64,000 nucleotides of DNA from CAYFJO01 sp964343305 (GCA_964343305.1 CAYFJO010000003.1:1-64000); one strand, 5' to 3'. Counted from the stretch's first letter, positions 43,997 through 53,329 are shown. Numbers and translations are program-made. Notes: a model not told the origin generated them from the sequence alone.

Positions 43997-45514
43997 GTGG
44001 ACCAAGCAAAAAACGTCATTGCAATTTTGATGAAACATTTGTTTTGGGTCGTTTGCGGGATCGTCGTGATCATCGCCTTTCTAACCTGGTACATGGCGTC
44101 GTCGTCATTGCAGGCCGAAGAAGCGACCAACCGAAAGAAGATCGAAGACGCCAAGAAGAAGATTGAGGGTGTTAGAACCAAAGGTGTCACGACAACGATG
44201 GGACCCAAGCACCCCAACGACACGACGTTCGAGGAAACTAACAAGATCACCGAACAGGTCAAGGTTGACGTCTACAACGTTTGGAAGACGCAGAATGAAA
44301 AGCAACTGGACATTCTTGTGTGGCCGTCCGACCTTTCAGAGCGTTTCCGCAAATCCGTAGACAGCTTACGTCCGATTGAGATCATTGAGTTCAATCCAAC
44401 CGCGACGCCGCCCACACCACTCGATCAGGAAATCAATATCGACTTTCGCGAAACTTATCGCGACTTTATCAAGGGACATATCCCGAGTCTAGCGGGAAGA
44501 GTACGTGCCAAGTGGCACATCAAATCCGCGGCTGGTGTTCGCGGGGGCGGCGATGACGGACTCGGTGGTGCGTTTGGTGGAGGCGGAGACCCCGCCGATG
44601 GTGGCGATGGAGGCGGCGATCTGGCTGGTGATGGGGGTGATGGAGGTGATGGCGCGGACAGTGAGTCGGAGTATCTTGTGGACTGGGCACAAGGCGATCA
44701 GGCGAGGTTGCTGCAACGCTTGTCGGTGTTTTCGGGCCGGGATAATGTGCCAACCACGTTGCAGATGCTTTACGTGCAAGAAGACCTGTGGATTTATTCC
44801 TCGTTGTTGGACATCATCGACCGCACCAACGGCCCTGTGGTACGGCGCGACCGGGCCAAGATTAAGCGAATTGATCATCTGTTGATTGGTGCCGATGTCC
44901 GTGGACCGATTGGTCAAGTTCAACGAATTCAAGGTGCCGAGGGTGGCAATGCTCCTGGGCAAGACGTGGGGAACCAGGCTGGTGCCGCGGAGGGGAATCC
45001 CGCAGCCGGCGGCGACGGTGGCAAGGGCGCGGTTGGAGACCCCGCGGACGGCCGTTACGTCGATAAAGACTTTCAACCACTCACCGCCAGCGCGCTGCGA
45101 TCCGCGTATCAATCGACGAACCCCAACGATGCCTATTTGGCGGTGGCCAAGAGAATGCCGGTCCGCATCGGCCTGCTGATGGACCAACGGGACATCACGC
45201 AACTGTTGCTGGAATGTGGTAACTCGCCACTGCCGATCGAAGTTCGCCAGGTCCGCATCAATCGCCATCGCGCACAAGGTGGGCAACGAGGACTTGGCGG
45301 CGGACTTGATGGTGGCGCCGGAGCCGCGGTTGGCAAAAACCCGTTCGAGCAGCCGGTCGAAATCTATGGGATTATCTATATGTACAACAAACCGAATGAC
45401 GAAAAACTTAAGGTGGAAAACGCCGCTGGGGCCGCGGAGAATCCAGACGCGGCACCCGCGGACGGTGCCGACCAGGTGAACAACGCCGCCGCGCCAGCCG
45501 GCGAGAACTCATAG
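43997..45514 (+). CDS. Membrane-anchored protein with Gly/Asp-rich insert, PilM-cluster partner
   Basis: 505 residues; GTG start with GGAGGA 8 bases before, 2 bases after the previous stop. One N-terminal transmembrane helix (about 13-33, 'WVVCGIVVIIAFLTWYMAS') is followed by a predicted coiled coil ('TNRKKIEDAKKKIEGV'), the bitopic layout of PilO-type proteins. Residues about 180-220 are a Gly/Asp run encoded at 44540-44660, and a second Gly/Ala-rich stretch follows around 310-350. No homologue is recognised with certainty; a PilO-like platform role is inferred from position and topology. Confidence 0.72.
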   Translation: MDQAKNVIAILMKHLFWVVCGIVVIIAFLTWYMASSSLQAEEATNRKKIEDAKKKIEGVRTKGVTTTMGPKHPNDTTFEETNKITEQVKVDVYNVWKTQNEKQLDILVWPSDLSERFRKSVDSLRPIEIIEFNPTATPPTPLDQEINIDFRETYRDFIKGHIPSLAGRVRAKWHIKSAAGVRGGGDDGLGGAFGGGGDPADGGDGGGDLAGDGGDGGDGADSESEYLVDWAQGDQARLLQRLSVFSGRDNVPTTLQMLYVQEDLWIYSSLLDIIDRTNGPVVRRDRAKIKRIDHLLIGADVRGPIGQVQRIQGAEGGNAPGQDVGNQAGAAEGNPAAGGDGGKGAVGDPADGRYVDKDFQPLTASALRSAYQSTNPNDAYLAVAKRMPVRIGLLMDQRDITQLLLECGNSPLPIEVRQVRINRHRAQGGQRGLGGGLDGGAGAAVGKNPFEQPVEIYGIIYMYNKPNDEKLKVENAAGAAENPDAAPADGADQVNNAAAPAGENS

Positions 45515-45653
45515 CGAGGGATGGACATTCCCATTGGATGGACATCCAACATGTGTAAGAATTGAAGAACCAGTTGCTTAGGGCCTGAGTTGCGAAACTG
45601 CTTGGACGTTTGCGGGGGCGAATGTCGAGCGGAAAACTGGATGGAGTTGAATT

Positions 45654-47831
45654 ATGAGAAATGACGGTGGAATCAAAGGTTTTTTCATCTATCACGGTGA
45701 AAAGGTTGCCGCGTTCCTGGTGTTGTGTTTTGCTGGGATGCTGTTCGCCTGGGGATATTCCGTTGAGTCAATTGACGACAACAAGTCCCCGGCCGTGCTG
45801 CAGAATCTGGCGGGGCAAGCCCAGTTGCATTTGAAAGACAAAAATGCCTGGATTTCGATTAAGCCCGGCCGTGTGCCGTCGCGCAGCTTTACCGAGGACT
45901 TGAACACCCGCGTGTCTCCTAACGAGTCCAATTACAAGCCAGATCGCGCTCTAATTGCGCTCATTCACCCAGAAAGAGTGCCACGAGAAGATCCGACTGC
46001 ATTCCCACCGACCGAAGTGCAAGCGGACGGTGCGTTTGCGGCCGTGGCAGAACGTGCAACCCCGGAAGTTTCCCGAGGTGCTTTGGACTATAAACCTCGC
46101 GCGCCGGTCAAGGCCAAAAAAGAGCCAAAGGTTGTTCGGCGTCCGCCACGTCGTCCCAAACGTCCGAATCCGCTGGACGACGCAGGGGGCCTCGATGACG
46201 CGGATATATTGGGCGATGCAGGGGCTGATTTAGAAGGCGACGCGGGTGTCGATTTGGCCGGTGCAGATGCCGGGGGCCATGGCGCGTTCTTGACTTTGTC
46301 GCCCAAGCTGATCGCAAAAATGATGGATAACAACCGCCATCTGTGGCGGCCCGATGGCAACATGCAGGGCCGATCAAAGCCGGTGCCGAAGGGATATTAT
46401 GTGGTTGGCGTCAAAGCGATCGTCCCGTGGAAAACTCAATGGGAAGAATACCAGCGCGTCTTTCGCGAAGCCGTGGGATTCAAGGAAACTCGCGATACGC
46501 CGAAGTATATCTTTTTTGAAGCCATGCGGATTGACGTGACGGATGATCTCACGATGGATCTGACGGACGACAACAACGATGGAAAAAGGGATTCCGATGG
46601 GGTTGTTCTGCCGTGGAAACTGATCTCCCACAAGACTTACGCGGAGGATGTGAGCAAATCGGTCTGGGCGACGACGGCGAAGAACATCTCGGACGTGCAG
46701 TCGCAAGACGAGGCGCTCACCATGTCCAATCCGCCACTCGGTCCGGTCGACTATACGGATTTGGTGATGCACGAAAAGATTGGGCTGTTTAAGCCTGAGA
46801 AGAAAGACGGCGTTGGCGGAAGAGAGGAAGTCGTACCTGCTAAGCCGACCCTCGACCGATTGGTACCTGGTCCGATGGGGCCTCGTGGTGCCGATAAGGG
46901 CGATCCTGGTGGTGAAGGGATTGCTGGGGGCGACGGCGGTGAAGACGAGAAAAAGACGAACGAGCCGCCCGTGGACTTTAAGCTGGTTCGTTTCTTCGAC
47001 GTGACGGCCGCGCCCGGCCGCGCCTATCGCTACAAGATCCGCGTTTGGTTGAGTGATCCCAACAATCCTCGTGAATCAAGCGAGCAAGGCGGGATGAACA
47101 ATGATCCAACCGTTTTGAGAGACGTCATGCTGGCGGATTCCGTTGTGAAACGTCTTGCAAAGCAACGTGCCGCGGATACCGCCGCGGGATCATCAACGTT
47201 TTGGCTCAAGACCAAATGGAGTGCACCCAGTGGAGCGATCGTGGTTCCCAAGTACATTCGTCAGTATTACAGCGGCACGGTTGAACCCGCGGCCGTCGTC
47301 ACACTGTCGAATGGCGAAAAGTTTGAACGTACCGAGCCCAAAGGCAGCTTGGTCGTGTCGGTTTGGGATCGAAAGTACGCCACGAATGTGCCAGTTGAAT
47401 TGTACGACCATGAAGAGGAAACTCCTTTGGCACAGCGCGGAACGGTGTTGAATGTCCAACGCAATGCCGACGTCCTGCATCCGATTTCTTGGCAAATCCA
47501 TCGTCTGGACGGATATGAAATGGAAACGGACTCGATGGTCCTGGATCTGCGCGGCGGCGGCAAATTGCCGAGCACCGACAAAAATGAGGAACTCAAGGCG
47601 CCCGGCGAGTTCCTGGTCATGGACGCCGAAGGAAGACTCTTGGTGCGCGATGAAATCAGCGATCTTGAGTCGTATCAGATGAGTTTGTTCGACGACAAGG
47701 ATTTCGGACCTGGAATCAACTCGGCCAGGCTACCGAATATGGGAGATGGAATGGAAGGCATGGGTGAGCCCGAGATGCTAGATGGTGCTGGCGATGCCGC
47801 TGCCGGTGATTTCGGTCTACTGGACGAATAA
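45654..47831 (+). CDS. Large membrane-anchored protein, third gene of PilM-type cluster
   Basis: 725 residues. One N-terminal transmembrane helix (about 17-35, 'VAAFLVLCFAGMLFAWGYS') and a long exported part. It contains a basic Pro/Arg stretch ('RRPPRRPKRPNP'), an acidic Asp/Ala/Gly repeat (residues about 177-205), a short collagen-like GxxGxx run near 'GPMGPRGADKGDPGGEG' and a folded C-terminal half ('YRYKIRVWLSDPNNPRE', 'WQIHRLDGYEMETDSMVLDL'). No known family recognised. GGAG lies about 9 bases before the ATG. A strong terminator follows, so it ends the transcript begun at the PilM-like gene; a 139-base gap separates it from gene two. Confidence 0.7.
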   Translation: MRNDGGIKGFFIYHGEKVAAFLVLCFAGMLFAWGYSVESIDDNKSPAVLQNLAGQAQLHLKDKNAWISIKPGRVPSRSFTEDLNTRVSPNESNYKPDRALIALIHPERVPREDPTAFPPTEVQADGAFAAVAERATPEVSRGALDYKPRAPVKAKKEPKVVRRPPRRPKRPNPLDDAGGLDDADILGDAGADLEGDAGVDLAGADAGGHGAFLTLSPKLIAKMMDNNRHLWRPDGNMQGRSKPVPKGYYVVGVKAIVPWKTQWEEYQRVFREAVGFKETRDTPKYIFFEAMRIDVTDDLTMDLTDDNNDGKRDSDGVVLPWKLISHKTYAEDVSKSVWATTAKNISDVQSQDEALTMSNPPLGPVDYTDLVMHEKIGLFKPEKKDGVGGREEVVPAKPTLDRLVPGPMGPRGADKGDPGGEGIAGGDGGEDEKKTNEPPVDFKLVRFFDVTAAPGRAYRYKIRVWLSDPNNPRESSEQGGMNNDPTVLRDVMLADSVVKRLAKQRAADTAAGSSTFWLKTKWSAPSGAIVVPKYIRQYYSGTVEPAAVVTLSNGEKFERTEPKGSLVVSVWDRKYATNVPVELYDHEEETPLAQRGTVLNVQRNADVLHPISWQIHRLDGYEMETDSMVLDLRGGGKLPSTDKNEELKAPGEFLVMDAEGRLLVRDEISDLESYQMSLFDDKDFGPGINSARLPNMGDGMEGMGEPEMLDGAGDAAAGDFGLLDE

Positions 47832-47863
47832 CATCCGTCCGCGAAAACAACTTGCCCATGGAC

Positions 47864-47898
47864 AACCGCTCGTGTAATTCACGAGCGGTTTTTCTTTT
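47864..47898 (+). terminator. Strong intrinsic terminator of the PilM-type cluster
   Basis: Perfect 11-bp stem AACCGCTCGTG (47864-47874) / CACGAGCGGTT (47880-47890), loop TAATT, then TTTCTTTT. It lies 33 bases after the third gene's stop and overlaps the stop of the convergent permease gene. Confidence 0.85.
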
Positions 47899-49066
47899 CG
47901 CCGGCATGATCCGCTTCGCGGATGGTCCCGGCGAGCATGTAAGCGATCGGCGCGAAGATCATCAACGGCAACCATGCCGCGAACGACGGCCGGATGATGC
48001 CCCTTGCGCCCAAACCATGAAAGGCCAGCGTCACCACAAGAAACGCCGCTACCACCGACAGACACTTTCCGGCCGCGACAAACAGATTGTGTGCTTCGCG
48101 TGTGAACACCAACGGCAGGCCAAGAAACAGAAGCGTCACATCCAGCAAGGGCCGAAGCAGCCGCGCGTGGACCGCGACGCGCACGCTCGATCCGTAATCC
48201 AAGCTTGGGTTTCTCAGCCCGCGGAACAACTCCATCGACGAAGAGTACTGGCACACCGCTGTGCCGCTGGCTAAATAACTGAACTTGACGCCGCTGACGA
48301 CGAACAGTTGGTCCTTTTCGAGCCAAGGTGTGTCGGCGGGGCTGAGGATCACGGGTTGTCGGTCGTCGCTGTGCTCGCTGGTTGCATAGAACGAGGGCAG
48401 ACGCCACGCTTCCTCGGGGACGGTGACGTCGTCCAGCAAATAGCCACCCGGATGCTTGCCGTGTGGGGGCCGGTAGAAGGCGTTGGCGGCAATAAGCTGC
48501 CCGCCATACTCGCCATAGGTCGAATACAACTGAAACGAAGGTTCGATGATTCTTTGTTCGGCGGCCAGCGTCGAACGGCCGTTGATCAGCAAGTCGGTTT
48601 TGTGGTCGAACTGGGGACGCAATGGTTTGGCGTTGTCCCCCAACCACTCCTGGGCGTTGCGGATCAAATCTTCGCGGTGCCCAGGGATCAAAAGCTCGCG
48701 ATTGAGCACGGCCAAAACGCTGACGACAACAACTCCCACCGCCAGCGGCCGGATGATCCGGCCGACGTGAACGCCCGCGGCCAGCAGCGCCGTCAGTTCA
48801 TTGTTGCGCTGCATCCAGGTGATTGCGCAGACGGCGGCGACCAGCGCGAGGATGGGGCTAGTATGGTCGAAAAACGTGAGGATACGCGGGCTATAGTATT
48901 GGACAAGGACGGCAAACAATCCGCCCTCGGTCGATTTCGCGTAACGCAGAAACTCGTCCAAGTTGCCGAAACCATCGATCACGATAAACAGCCCCGTCAG
49001 ACACAGAAAGCAAATCACGAGCACTTTCGTGAACAGCCACAGGACATAGCGATCGACAATAAACAT
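47879..49066 (-). CDS. LptF/LptG-family permease (YjgP/YjgQ)
   Basis: 395 residues. Topology fits the family: three helices near the N-terminus ('VLVICFLCLTGLFIVIDGF', 'PILALVAAVCAITWMQ', 'PLAVGVVVVSVLAVLNREL'), a large periplasmic beta-jellyroll region, and three C-terminal helices ('PLLDVTLLFLGLPLVFTRE' and after). 'QRNNELTALLAAGV' is the conserved coupling-helix segment. LptF and LptG form the inner-membrane part of the lipopolysaccharide export machine with LptB. Only one of the pair is here, so F versus G cannot be told. Convergent with the PilM-type cluster. Confidence 0.88.
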   Translation of the reverse strand: MFIVDRYVLWLFTKVLVICFLCLTGLFIVIDGFGNLDEFLRYAKSTEGGLFAVLVQYYSPRILTFFDHTSPILALVAAVCAITWMQRNNELTALLAAGVHVGRIIRPLAVGVVVVSVLAVLNRELLIPGHREDLIRNAQEWLGDNAKPLRPQFDHKTDLLINGRSTLAAEQRIIEPSFQLYSTYGEYGGQLIAANAFYRPPHGKHPGGYLLDDVTVPEEAWRLPSFYATSEHSDDRQPVILSPADTPWLEKDQLFVVSGVKFSYLASGTAVCQYSSSMELFRGLRNPSLDYGSSVRVAVHARLLRPLLDVTLLFLGLPLVFTREAHNLFVAAGKCLSVVAAFLVVTLAFHGLGARGIIRPSFAAWLPLMIFAPIAYMLAGTIREADHAGEKKNRS

Positions 49067-49086
49067 TCGACATCCGTTTCACATCG

Positions 49087-49110
49087 GTAGGACAGATCGC
49101 CAATCCGTCC
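49087..49110. repeat. Degenerate 'CGGATTG-CAATCCG' family copy
   Basis: GTAGGACAGATCGCCAATCCGTCC matches the family seen at 16983 and 58434 with two changes that weaken the stem. It fills the 52-base gap between the permease start and the aminotransferase stop. Confidence 0.55.
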
Positions 49111-49118
49111 GTCGGCAA

Positions 49119-50429
49119 TCAGCCTTCCATCACCTTCTCAATCGCTCGTGCCAGCGCCACGATCCCATCGCGGATTTTGCCACAAGATTGCACGCCAAAG
49201 CTCAAACGCATGGTGTTCTTTTTCACGGGCTCGCCTTCTGGCGGGAACGTGAATTGACCGGGCACGTACAACATTCCTTCCGCGATCGCGACATCGAACA
49301 ACGAACCTTGCGGGCCGGTGTCAATCGATTCGGGTAATTCCGCCCAAATGTACAAGCCACCGCTGGGCCTCGTCCACGAGACACCGGGAATCGTCGACAA
49401 GAATTCGTCTGCCGCCGCTAGCATCGCGTCTCGCTTTCTACGATAGTTTTCGCGGATGCGTTCAATGTGTGGCACCAGCAAGTCTAGCTCGAGCACTTTC
49501 GCAATCAAATGTTGGCTGAAATTCGGCGAACCAAAATCGATGTTTCCTTTTTGATCGCACACCGGGGCCACCAGATGTTTGGGCAAGACTCCCCAGCCAA
49601 CGCGAATTCCCGGCGAAAATGATTTGGAAAACGTGCCAGCGACGATCACCGTGTCACCTTCCGCATCACAAGTTTGCGTGCTCGCGATATCGTCGCCCTC
49701 GTATCGCAGCGCGCGATAAGCGGCGTCGGCAATCACATGAATTTTTCCTTTCTTCGACCAACGCTTGGCAATCTCGACGATGGCCGCGCGACGCTCAAGC
49801 GGCATCGTCAAACCACGTGGGTTGTCAAAGTAAGGCACAAGATAAATTGCCTTGACCCGCGCCAACTCACCGTCCGCCTCGATCTTCTGTAACGACGCTT
49901 CCAGTGCATCGGGAACCATGCCCAAGTCATCACAAGCCACGCCGATCGATCGGCCACCGATGTTGCTCAACGTGCCCAGAAAAACAAGATACGTTGGTGC
50001 CGCGCACAACACGATGTCGCCGGGATCCAGCAAACTTTCCACGACCAAGTGCAGCAATTGGTTACTTCCCGCCGTGACGATGACCTGGTCGACGGACAGA
50101 CGATCCGGGTCGATGCTATCCTGTTGAACAATTTGCGACAACAGCGCTTCTCGCAGAGGCGGATAGCCGGGCGTCGTTCCATATTGAAGCGCGGATCGTG
50201 CCACGCTGTCGTCCGACAAGATGCTTTCCAACGCCTGCCGCGTCGGTTCAGTGGGGAGCGTTTCCCCATCAACAAAACCGGCAGCCAACGAGATCAAATC
50301 GGGGTTGGCAAGCGCCCGGGACATCAATTCACTGATCGGCTGTCCCGCGGCCCAATCGGCGCGTTGACTGAGTTTCACATCCGAGGTTGCCGATTGCTGG
50401 GGCATTGTAGCCGAAAGGGTCACATTCAT
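49119..50429 (-). CDS. PLP-dependent aminotransferase (class I/II, 2-aminoadipate-type)
   Basis: 436 residues. The pyridoxal-phosphate Lys is in 'TFSKSFSPGIRVGWG'; other class I features are 'YGTTPGYPPLREAL', 'VTAGSNQLLHLV', 'PTYLVFLGTLSN', 'PYFDNPRGLTM' (normally PxxQNPTG, here Phe-Asp-Asn-Pro-Arg-Gly) and 'RLSFG' near the end. The N-terminus and overall pattern match the kynurenine/2-aminoadipate/valine-pyruvate group. The substrate is uncertain. Probably co-transcribed with the permease gene, 52 bases downstream. Confidence 0.9.
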   Translation of the reverse strand: MNVTLSATMPQQSATSDVKLSQRADWAAGQPISELMSRALANPDLISLAAGFVDGETLPTEPTRQALESILSDDSVARSALQYGTTPGYPPLREALLSQIVQQDSIDPDRLSVDQVIVTAGSNQLLHLVVESLLDPGDIVLCAAPTYLVFLGTLSNIGGRSIGVACDDLGMVPDALEASLQKIEADGELARVKAIYLVPYFDNPRGLTMPLERRAAIVEIAKRWSKKGKIHVIADAAYRALRYEGDDIASTQTCDAEGDTVIVAGTFSKSFSPGIRVGWGVLPKHLVAPVCDQKGNIDFGSPNFSQHLIAKVLELDLLVPHIERIRENYRRKRDAMLAAADEFLSTIPGVSWTRPSGGLYIWAELPESIDTGPQGSLFDVAIAEGMLYVPGQFTFPPEGEPVKKNTMRLSFGVQSCGKIRDGIVALARAIEKVMEG

Positions 50430-50441
50430 TGATGAATTGGG

Positions 50442-50447
50442 TACAAT
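50442..50447 (+). promoter_or_regulatory. Candidate -10 box before the ComF-type gene
   Basis: TACAAT matches five of six sigma-70 consensus bases. The -35 region 17 bases upstream (GTCACA) is weak. It lies between the divergent aminotransferase and ComF-type genes. Confidence 0.3.
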
Positions 50448-50477
50448 AGGATAGTTTGCTGAAAACGGTCAAGACGG

Positions 50478-51359
50478 ATGTCATTGCCGACATGGCGGAA
50501 CTGGCTAAACACTCGTCACAACTTAGCAGATTTGGTTCGCCTAGAATCCGGTTTTTTCATGGAAGTTTCTTCGTTTGATCTGCATTCGCTCGCCAAGGTG
50601 TGTCGCCGGCAAGTCGATTCGATTCTCGGTTGGTCGCGGAATTCGTCTCTCTCACTATGCTTTCCACCGCACTGTGTCTTTTGCAACGATCGTGTCCCAA
50701 GCGATGGATTTGAACCTTTGATTTGTACAGCATGCCGGTCTTCCTTGGCCCCGAACTTGGGTCCGAGTTGCAAGCGATGTGCCACTCCCGTGTCCAGCAT
50801 TCTGGCACAAGCACAAGACTGTCCGAGTTGTCGCAACAGCAAATTGTATTTTGCAAACGCCCTATCGCTAGGTGTCTATTCTGGGCAAATGCGAGAAACG
50901 ATTCTGCGAATGAAGCAATCCACTCACGAAGCTCTAACCACATCGGTCGGTTGGCTGTTATCGGATCGAATTCAAGAAAGCATTTCGGAGGAACGTCCTG
51001 ATGTCATTGTTTCCGTCCCGATGCATTGGTCCAGACGTTTGGCCCGCGGAATCAACCAAGCGGAGTTGATCGCCGCTGCGGTTTCTCAAAAGCTAAAGAT
51101 TCCTGCCCGGCATGGCGTTTTGCGTTGTTGCCGTAACACGAAGAAACAAGGGACGTTAAGTGCCGTGGAAAGGCGGCAAAACGTCCGTGGCGCATTCGAG
51201 GTCTCGCGCGGCTACGATATCAATGGTGCCAAAATCTTGATCGTGGACGATGTCATGACGACGGGAGCCACTTCGAACGAAGTCGCACGGATTTGCAAAA
51301 AGGCGGGGGCGAATAGCGTGCGGGTGGCTGTGGTTGCTCGCGCGGGCAGCGCCAATTGA
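50478..51359 (+). CDS. ComF-family phosphoribosyltransferase-like protein
   Basis: 293 residues if the ATG at 50478 is used; ATG 50559 would give 266 and is equally possible, since neither has a clear ribosome site. Zinc-finger pairs 'CVFC', 'CTAC', 'CKRC' and 'CPSC' precede a phosphoribosyltransferase domain with 'VPMHWSRRLARGINQAELIA' and the PRPP loop 'ILIVDDVMTTGATSNE'. ComF proteins help DNA uptake in competent bacteria, but most homologues are uncharacterised. Nothing else for competence is next to it, although the PilM-type cluster lies 3-9 kb away. Confidence 0.88.
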   Translation: MSLPTWRNWLNTRHNLADLVRLESGFFMEVSSFDLHSLAKVCRRQVDSILGWSRNSSLSLCFPPHCVFCNDRVPSDGFEPLICTACRSSLAPNLGPSCKRCATPVSSILAQAQDCPSCRNSKLYFANALSLGVYSGQMRETILRMKQSTHEALTTSVGWLLSDRIQESISEERPDVIVSVPMHWSRRLARGINQAELIAAAVSQKLKIPARHGVLRCCRNTKKQGTLSAVERRQNVRGAFEVSRGYDINGAKILIVDDVMTTGATSNEVARICKKAGANSVRVAVVARAGSAN

Positions 51360-51411
51360 AATCGCGCTCTTGAACGACAGGCAAAAGTCCGAATAATCCG
51401 TTACACAGTCT

Positions 51412-52416
51412 ATGGAACAAGCATCCCCAAAATCCGCCGACTCCAAACAGCCGAAACACCCGTTTCGCGTCGCGGTGTGGCGTGGTTTAGGTGTCGTGAT
51501 GCCGCCGCTGCTGACATTGGTGGTGTTCATTTGGGTTCTCAGCGCAGTCGACGGCTACGTGCTTCAACCGGTGGAATTGCTGGCCCGCAAGATCATCGTC
51601 GGGCAGATGATGTACAAGGTGCAAGATACCATTCCGCCGAATGTCCGACCTCAACCAATGCACGGTCGGCGAATGTTCGTGCACGACGGCGAACATTACG
51701 TGCAACTGGAAAGCGGCAAGTGGATTCCGAAGCCGATCTATGATTACGTGGAGAAACTCTCCGAGGTGAACCTGCGGACGGCCACCGCGCGTGAAGTTTA
51801 CGACCACTACGTCTTGAATTACTACCTGCAGCGCTATCGAACGATTCCCGTATTCTTCGTCCTGTTCATTTTGATTCTGTATCTGCTGGGAAAGTTCCTG
51901 GCCGCCGGCATCGGGCGATTCTTTTTCGGCCTGTTTGAGCAACTCGTTCAGAAGTTGCCATTCGTTCGTGCGATCTATTCGGCCGCCAAGCAAGTGACGG
52001 ACTTTGTTTTCAAAGAACAGGAAGTTGAGTTCACGCGAGTCGTCGCCCTTCAGTATCCGCGCAAAGGGATTTGGTCGATGGGATTCGTCACCGGCGAGAG
52101 TTTCCTGGACATTCGCAGCGCGGCAAACGAGCCCATGTTGAGTGTCTTGATGCCAACGTCACCGATGCCCGCGACGGGATTTACGATCACCGTTCCCAAA
52201 AGTGAAACGATCGACCTGGACATTACCGTCGATCAGGCCGTTCAGTTCTGCGTCAGTTGTGGCGTCGTCGTGCCCGCCCATCAGCAGTGTGGAAAATTGG
52301 AATTGGAGCAAACGATAACGGCCGCGTTGGAACAAAAGAACGGGGAGAAGACCGCCGGCGAATCACCATCCGCCGCACCGACACCGTCAAACGAGCAAGC
52401 CGATGGAGACAGCTAA
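51412..52416 (+). CDS. DUF502-family membrane protein
   Basis: 334 residues with two membrane segments (about 27-48, 'GLGVVMPPLLTLVVFIWVLS', and 145-165, 'IPVFFVLFILILYLLGKFLA'). 'KLPFVRAIYSAAKQVTDF' and 'PRKGIWSMGFVTGE', with 'MPTSPMPATGFTITVP', are the conserved core of the DUF502 family (COVER-like membrane proteins). Compared with typical members there is an insertion of about 70 residues between the helices and a disordered tail. Function unknown. Its end overlaps hemC by 14 bases. Confidence 0.85.
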   Translation: MEQASPKSADSKQPKHPFRVAVWRGLGVVMPPLLTLVVFIWVLSAVDGYVLQPVELLARKIIVGQMMYKVQDTIPPNVRPQPMHGRRMFVHDGEHYVQLESGKWIPKPIYDYVEKLSEVNLRTATAREVYDHYVLNYYLQRYRTIPVFFVLFILILYLLGKFLAAGIGRFFFGLFEQLVQKLPFVRAIYSAAKQVTDFVFKEQEVEFTRVVALQYPRKGIWSMGFVTGESFLDIRSAANEPMLSVLMPTSPMPATGFTITVPKSETIDLDITVDQAVQFCVSCGVVVPAHQQCGKLELEQTITAALEQKNGEKTAGESPSAAPTPSNEQADGDS

Positions 52417-53329
52417 GCCTTCGATTCGGCTGGGAACAAGAGCCAGTGCCTTAGCGCGTTGGCAGGCGGATTGGACGAACGCGCGGTTGACCGAACTGGG
52501 CACGTCTGTCGAAATCGTGTTGATTACGACCGAAGGCGATGTTCGCACGAATCCCATCGGTGAAATCGGCGGCCAAGGGCTGTTCACCAAACAGATCCAG
52601 CAGGCCTTGCTGAACGACGAAATCGATATCGCCGTTCACAGCCTCAAAGATTTGCCTACGCTTCCGATTCCCGGCTTGTCGCTGGCAGCCGTTCCACAGC
52701 GAGAATCAACAAGCGACGTCTTGGTTTGCCGGGAAGCGAAAAGCTTCGTGTCTCTTCCCAACGGCGCACTTGTCGGCACCGGCAGCGAACGGCGGCGGGC
52801 ACAATTGCTTCATGCACGTCCCGAACTTTGCGTTGAAGGCATTCGGGGCAATGTCGATACCCGTTTAAAGAAACTCGACAACGGAGATTACGATGCGATC
52901 ATTCTCGCCGAAGCGGGGCTCAAGAGACTGGGACTTGCCGATCGCATCACCGAGGTGTTGCCCAATTCGATGATGCTGCCCGCGATCGGACAAGGAGCCT
53001 TGGGAATCGAGTGCCGAGCGGACGATGAAGCAACGAAACAAGCCGTCGCGCCGCTGAATGATGTCGAGTCGCACGCTTGCGTCGTTGCCGAGCGGACGTT
53101 GCTCGCCGCGCTTCGAGCCGGTTGCCTCGCTCCCGTCGGAGCGTTGGGACACATCGATTCTGGTTCGCTTCACCTCGAAGCCGTCGTTCTTAACAAGGAC
53201 GGCACGCAGCGCATCTTTGCCACATCAAACGGCTCCATCGATGACGCCGTGGCAATTGGCCAGTCCGCCGCGGAGGAGCTTCTCAGCCAAGGGGCGGCCG
53301 AGTTCATTGCCGAGTCGCGCAGTTCGTAG
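52403..53329 (+). CDS. hemC: Hydroxymethylbilane synthase (porphobilinogen deaminase)
   Basis: 308 residues. 'RLGTRASALARWQADW', 'TTEGDVRTNPIGEIGGQGLF', 'AVHSLKDLPT', 'GTGSERRRAQLLHARPELCV', 'IRGNVDTRLKKLDNGDYDAI' and 'LPAIGQGALGIECR' are diagnostic. The dipyrromethane cofactor is attached to Cys241 in 'ALRAGCLAPVG' (most homologues have GGC; here AGC). It joins four porphobilinogens into hydroxymethylbilane in haem synthesis. The start lies inside the end of the DUF502 gene, indicating coupling. Confidence 0.95.
   Translation: METAKPSIRLGTRASALARWQADWTNARLTELGTSVEIVLITTEGDVRTNPIGEIGGQGLFTKQIQQALLNDEIDIAVHSLKDLPTLPIPGLSLAAVPQRESTSDVLVCREAKSFVSLPNGALVGTGSERRRAQLLHARPELCVEGIRGNVDTRLKKLDNGDYDAIILAEAGLKRLGLADRITEVLPNSMMLPAIGQGALGIECRADDEATKQAVAPLNDVESHACVVAERTLLAALRAGCLAPVGALGHIDSGSLHLEAVVLNKDGTQRIFATSNGSIDDAVAIGQSAAEELLSQGAAEFIAESRSS

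Noticed and set aside
44489..45286. 265-residue minus-strand frame across the second PilM-cluster gene
   Set aside because: Long only because Gly/Asp codon repeats give stop-free complements; no recognisable protein features.
50486..50556. tRNA-Leu-like sequence (GCCGACATGGCGGAACTGG..., later GGTTCG) at the ComF start
   Set aside because: Only the 5' acceptor strand and a D-arm-like stretch resemble a tRNA. There is no complementary 3' acceptor strand, the anticodon stem does not pair, and the T-loop-like part is interrupted. It also reads as an ordinary protein N-terminus.
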